8,436 bases of DNA from Chitinophagaceae bacterium (GTDB lineage: Bacteria; Bacteroidota; Bacteroidia; Chitinophagales; Chitinophagaceae). Both the position numbers and the translations under genes were made by a program. Positions 5,664-8,436 of this stretch are shown here, in pieces; within the stretch, counting starts at the first letter, position 1, and every line of letters starts with the position of its first letter. The DNA is taken from the NCBI GenBank assembly GCA_020846105.1, contig JADLEN010000115.1, positions 1-8,436 on the forward strand, read 5' to 3'. The notes under the pieces are model-generated. The model had not been told where the DNA came from. It was given only the letters and a program-made list of their open reading frames with translations, and did no database searches.

Positions 5664-8147
5664 ATGAAATATAAAAACATACGCGAAGAAGAACTGAAAA
5701 ACAAAGTAGCTGCGGATTGGTTTGGGCAGTACGACTGTACCGAAATAGTGGGGGCTATAGACTTTTCGGTATTGCCGAAGCAAATAAACCTTTTTGATAG
5801 AGTGCCGCTACTGTGGGCAGAAGCCAAAACAGGCAATTATGATGTGCCTACTATGTTTGTGCAACTGATACTAACTATAGGCAAGGCACGAACCTTCGAC
5901 AAGACGCTACCGCCTGCTTTTTTGGGTGCTTTCGATTTTAAAAAAATTGCGTTCGTCTCCTACATAAGTGTGCAGGACATTTTTTATATGAACGACTTTA
6001 ACTGGAATGTAGCGCCCAGCAACCACGACACAAAAGAATTTAAACTTGTAAAAGATAGAATAGAAGCCATACTGCAAAAGCAAACTTATGTGTATGACTA
6101 CCAAAAGGACGAGAAAGAGCTAAAGACTTTTATAGCCAACAACATAGCCAAGGCTAGCGAAGCAAGCAAGATAAAAATAGACAAAAACAACTTTATACCT
6201 ATATACCTGCGCTGGCTAGAGGTGGTGAAACCTGTAATAGATGTGAACTGGGACGAGCTGAAGAAGGCGAGCATTATGGACAACGACTTTTACCTCGCCG
6301 ACCTATTTGTAGATGACAGAGACACTGTAAATATAGACGACGACGAGACCATCCGCGACAACCTTTTTGTGGTGTTCCAAAACCAAGGCTATAGGATAAA
6401 GAAGGAAGACATCAAGCAAATGTTTGATGCCACCATTACCCTCAAGAGCAAGGAGGCTTATCAGCAATTTTGGAAACGCTACAAACGCCCACCTATAAAA
6501 GCATTCCAAGACTATATCATAGAGCGGCGCGACCTGCTGGTGCCGCAAGATATAAGAGAGCGCAAGGGTGCTTTTTTTACCCCCTACCGCTGGGTAGAGC
6601 TGAGCCAAAAATACCTAGCCGATACCCTAGGCGAAGACTGGCAAGAAGAGTACTATATATGGGACTGCGCCGCAGGCACTGGCAACCTACTGACGGGGCT
6701 AACCAACAAATACAATATATGGGCAAGCACCCTAGACCAAGCCGATGTGAATGTGATGCACGAGCGCATAAGCCACGGTGCCAATTTGCTGGATAGCCAC
6801 GTTTTTCAGTTCGACTTCCTCAATGATGACTTTACAAAACTGCCCCAAGGCTTGCAAGACATTATAGCCGATGAAGCAAAGCGCAAGAAGTTGGTGATTT
6901 ATATTAATCCGCCGTATGCGGAGAGTGGGGATAGTAAACAGAGAATGGGTACAGGAAGTAATAAGGCAAATGTTGCATCTGAAACCTTAATTTATAAATT
7001 GAATAGTGAAAAATATGGTACAGCTACAAGGGAATTATTTGCACAATTCTTAATTCGAATTAACAATGATATTACAAACTCTATAGTTGCACACTTTTCT
7101 ACTCTTAAATTTGTTCAATCACAAAACTTTGAAAAATTTAGGAATTATTTCAAAGCGACATATAAAAATGGGTTTCTAGTACCTGCTAATACATTTGATA
7201 ATGTAAAGGGACATTTTCCTATTGGTTTCTATATTTGGAGTTTATTTGAGAAAAAACAAATTGAATCCTTTGACAGTGATGTTTATGACTCAAGTTCCTT
7301 TAAAGGTAAAAAAGCAATTCATACTAATGAAAAAGGGACTTATTTGATTGATTGGCTTAGGAAGTTTTATGATAAACAAGGTGAGGGTATTGGTTATTTA
7401 AGAGTAAATGGACCTGATGTACAAAATAACCTCGGCGTTTTTATTACTAATTCGCCGACAGAAAATGACATAAAAAAGCATTTCATTTATAATATAACTG
7501 CAAAGAATTTAATTGAAATGTCAATCTATCATTCAATTCGACATAGCATCGAGGCGACTTGGCTCAACGACCGTGACCAATTTTTAGCGCCGAACGTTGA
7601 ATGGCAAGATGATATTGAATTGCATAATAACTGTTTAGTTTTTACCCTTTTTAACGGTCAAAACAAAATTTCAAGTACAGGTACTACAAACCACTGGATA
7701 CCTTTTAGCGAAGCAGAAGTAGGGGCAAAGGAGAAGTTTGCGAGTAATTTTATGAGTGACTACCTAAAAGGAAAAATAAAACCCTCTGAAAATGTAGTAC
7801 AAGATATGTATGCAAGCCACAAAGAAAAAGCAACAACAGGTGCGCTTGTTTTTTCGGCAGAGGCTACAGCGGTAATGGATGCAGGCAAGGCATTGTGGGC
7901 TTACTACCACGCACAAAAGTTCCCCACCACTGGAGGGGTGGCTGAAAGCCGGGGTGGTTATAATGTAAATGCTAGTCTATACGACATCAGAGAACATTTT
8001 CAAGGGCGCAACGAAGCAGGGCGTATGAATAGCCGCAGCGACGACGAAAGCTATACCGAACTAATAGCTACCCTGCGCGAAAAGCTAAACTTACTTGCCG
8101 CTGCTATAGCGCCTAAGGTGTATGCGTATGGTTTTTTGAAGGAGTAA
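5664..8147 (+). CDS. Type IIG-like restriction-modification protein (PD-(D/E)xK nuclease fused to N6-adenine DNA methyltransferase)
   Basis: This 827-residue single-chain enzyme is predicted to methylate adenine in a specific DNA site and cut unmodified DNA. The N-terminus carries a PD-(D/E)xK-like nuclease signature: Asp33 in GAIDFSV, then Glu53 and Lys55 in LLWAEAKTG, and Gln67 in FVQLILTIGKAR. A linker region leads to the methyltransferase: motif X RERKGAFFTP (298-307), SAM-binding motif I WDCAAGTGNL (333-342) and catalytic motif IV NPPY (415-418). Residues about 425-630 probably form much of the recognition domain, followed by the conserved-looking EATWLNDRDQF (630-640) and a C-terminal part ending NASLYDIREHFQGRN...KVYAYGFLKE. 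From memory it resembles large Campylobacter/Helicobacter type IIG proteins of the Cj0690c kind. ATG 5664 is preferred over 5502 because homologous-looking sequence (MKYKNIREEELKNKVA) starts there. The middle is strongly AT-rich and a 12-codon G+C-rich insert lies at 754-765. The HNH gene begins 3 nt after the stop. Confidence 0.9.
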   Translation: MKYKNIREEELKNKVAADWFGQYDCTEIVGAIDFSVLPKQINLFDRVPLLWAEAKTGNYDVPTMFVQLILTIGKARTFDKTLPPAFLGAFDFKKIAFVSYISVQDIFYMNDFNWNVAPSNHDTKEFKLVKDRIEAILQKQTYVYDYQKDEKELKTFIANNIAKASEASKIKIDKNNFIPIYLRWLEVVKPVIDVNWDELKKASIMDNDFYLADLFVDDRDTVNIDDDETIRDNLFVVFQNQGYRIKKEDIKQMFDATITLKSKEAYQQFWKRYKRPPIKAFQDYIIERRDLLVPQDIRERKGAFFTPYRWVELSQKYLADTLGEDWQEEYYIWDCAAGTGNLLTGLTNKYNIWASTLDQADVNVMHERISHGANLLDSHVFQFDFLNDDFTKLPQGLQDIIADEAKRKKLVIYINPPYAESGDSKQRMGTGSNKANVASETLIYKLNSEKYGTATRELFAQFLIRINNDITNSIVAHFSTLKFVQSQNFEKFRNYFKATYKNGFLVPANTFDNVKGHFPIGFYIWSLFEKKQIESFDSDVYDSSSFKGKKAIHTNEKGTYLIDWLRKFYDKQGEGIGYLRVNGPDVQNNLGVFITNSPTENDIKKHFIYNITAKNLIEMSIYHSIRHSIEATWLNDRDQFLAPNVEWQDDIELHNNCLVFTLFNGQNKISSTGTTNHWIPFSEAEVGAKEKFASNFMSDYLKGKIKPSENVVQDMYASHKEKATTGALVFSAEATAVMDAGKALWAYYHAQKFPTTGGVAESRGGYNVNASLYDIREHFQGRNEAGRMNSRSDDESYTELIATLREKLNLLAAAIAPKVYAYGFLKE
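6936..7545 (+). other. AT-rich mosaic block within the type IIG gene (probable recognition domain)
   Basis: Hand counts in 60-bp lines give 43-58% G+C in the lines sampled over 6301-6900, then 23-28% in those sampled over 6961-7500, rising to 33% (7501-7560) and 45% (7561-7620). Codon choice changes with it: TTT, AAT, AAA and TTA dominate inside, while GAC, CTG and CGC are common before it. The block starts just after the catalytic NPPY motif and ends next to the EATWLNDRDQF motif, so both edges fall at conserved segments. The frame stays open. This is the expected picture for replacement of a specificity region by recombination, which is an inference. Two shorter AT-rich stretches (about 7621-7680 and 7741-7800) follow. 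Confidence 0.65.
7923..7958 (+). repeat. Short G+C-rich repeat-like in-frame insertion in the type IIG gene
   Basis: Thirty-six bases encode PTTGGVAESRGG (residues 754-765), placed between HAQKF and YNVNASLYDI, where remembered relatives have only a few residues. The DNA is 25 G+C of 36 and contains TGGAGGGGTGGCTGAAAGCC followed by GGGGTGGT, with a small GGCT-GAA-AGCC hairpin and an outer ACCAC/GTGGT pair. The sequence resembles a short palindromic intergenic repeat that I recall from many Bacteroidota genomes (unverified). The length is a multiple of three, so the frame survives. Confidence 0.5.
8138..8144 (+). promoter_or_regulatory. Strong Shine-Dalgarno site for the HNH gene
   Basis: GAAGGAG lies 6 nt before ATG 8151, within the last codons of the type IIG gene. 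Other starts in the window lack such a site. It fixes the HNH start at 8151 in preference to the in-frame ATG at 8163, and suggests translation directly following the upstream gene. Confidence 0.7.
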
Positions 8148-8150
8148 AAA

Positions 8151-8436
8151 ATGATAAGAAACATGAGTATAGAAAAAAGAAAGAAGATTCCTGATGCAAT
8201 AGCTGCATCGGTTATGTTTAAATCCGATTTAAAATGTTGTATTTGTAGTAATAAAGGAGATCATATTCACCATTTAGATGGAAACCGTAACAATAATAGT
8301 ATAGAAAATCTCGCTTTACTTTGTTTTTCGCATCATGATTCAGCCTCCATAAAAAACAGTTTAAGCAGAAAACTTTCTAAAGACGTTATAATTAAATATA
8401 GGACTCTTCATTATTCAGTAATCGAAATTGAGAGGA
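8151..8436 (+). CDS. HNH endonuclease (3' partial)
   Basis: Ninety-five codons are visible and the frame is open at the window end. The protein shows a zinc-binding HNH nuclease core: CxxC at Cys29 and Cys32, then HIHHLDGNRNNNSIENLALL (38-57) and CFSHHD (58-63). In HNH terms the general-base/metal histidine is His40 or His41, the central Asn is Asn49 or Asn53, and the last His is His62. The second zinc pair would be Cys58 with His61, where CxxC is more usual. A basic N-terminal stretch (EKRKK, 8-12) precedes the core. It starts 3 nt after the type IIG stop with a strong ribosome site, so the two genes almost certainly form one operon. It could be a second restriction nuclease, a modification-dependent nuclease or a homing-type enzyme; the missing C-terminus prevents a choice. 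Its G+C is near 27-33%, like the recognition block of its neighbour. Confidence 0.82.
   Translation, partial: MIRNMSIEKRKKIPDAIAASVMFKSDLKCCICSNKGDHIHHLDGNRNNNSIENLALLCFSHHDSASIKNSLSRKLSKDVIIKYRTLHYSVIEIER

Noticed and set aside
6470..6796. 108-codon plus-strand frame inside the type IIG gene
   Set aside because: It lies in another frame over the conserved methyltransferase motifs and is Arg/Ala/Pro-rich, as expected of an out-of-frame shadow.

Overview
The window reads as a Bacteroidota chromosome, probably from the Chitinophagia/Sphingobacteriia side. The evidence is the gene order efp-accB-accC, housekeeping proteins that resemble that phylum from memory, moderate-to-low G+C, mostly AT-rich leaders without Shine-Dalgarno sites, and candidate TAnnTTTG-type -7 promoter elements. 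All genes that can be supported lie on the + strand.

The left half (1-5059) is ordinary core genome. It begins inside a family 7 aldehyde dehydrogenase gene (lysine/aminoadipate semialdehyde oxidation) that lacks only its first few codons and ends at a strong hairpin terminator. A probable promoter then serves a compact efp-accB-accC operon, encoding elongation factor P and the two biotin-handling subunits of acetyl-CoA carboxylase; it is closed by a second perfect hairpin. A class I SAM-dependent methyltransferase of unknown substrate follows.

The stretch 5060-5663 has no convincing gene. It holds a nested inverted-repeat element (5150-5300), a 21-bp tandem repeat with a 42-bp higher-order period (5337-5441), and an open but probably untranslated extension of the next reading frame with a candidate promoter.

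The right half (5664-8436) looks like a defence locus. A single-chain type IIG-like restriction-modification protein carries an N-terminal PD-(D/E)xK nuclease motif, a central N6-adenine methyltransferase (GTGNL and NPPY motifs) and a C-terminal recognition region. Its TAA stop is followed after only 3 nt by an HNH nuclease gene that runs off the window and has an unusually good Shine-Dalgarno site.

The type IIG gene is mosaic. About 600 bp encoding the probable target-recognition region is near 26% G+C, against roughly 43-58% upstream and a mixed, mostly higher value downstream. A short G+C-rich repeat-like segment also appears to be inserted in frame near its 3' end. The HNH gene is similarly AT-rich. 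The combination suggests a defence module with swapped specificity and an added second nuclease.
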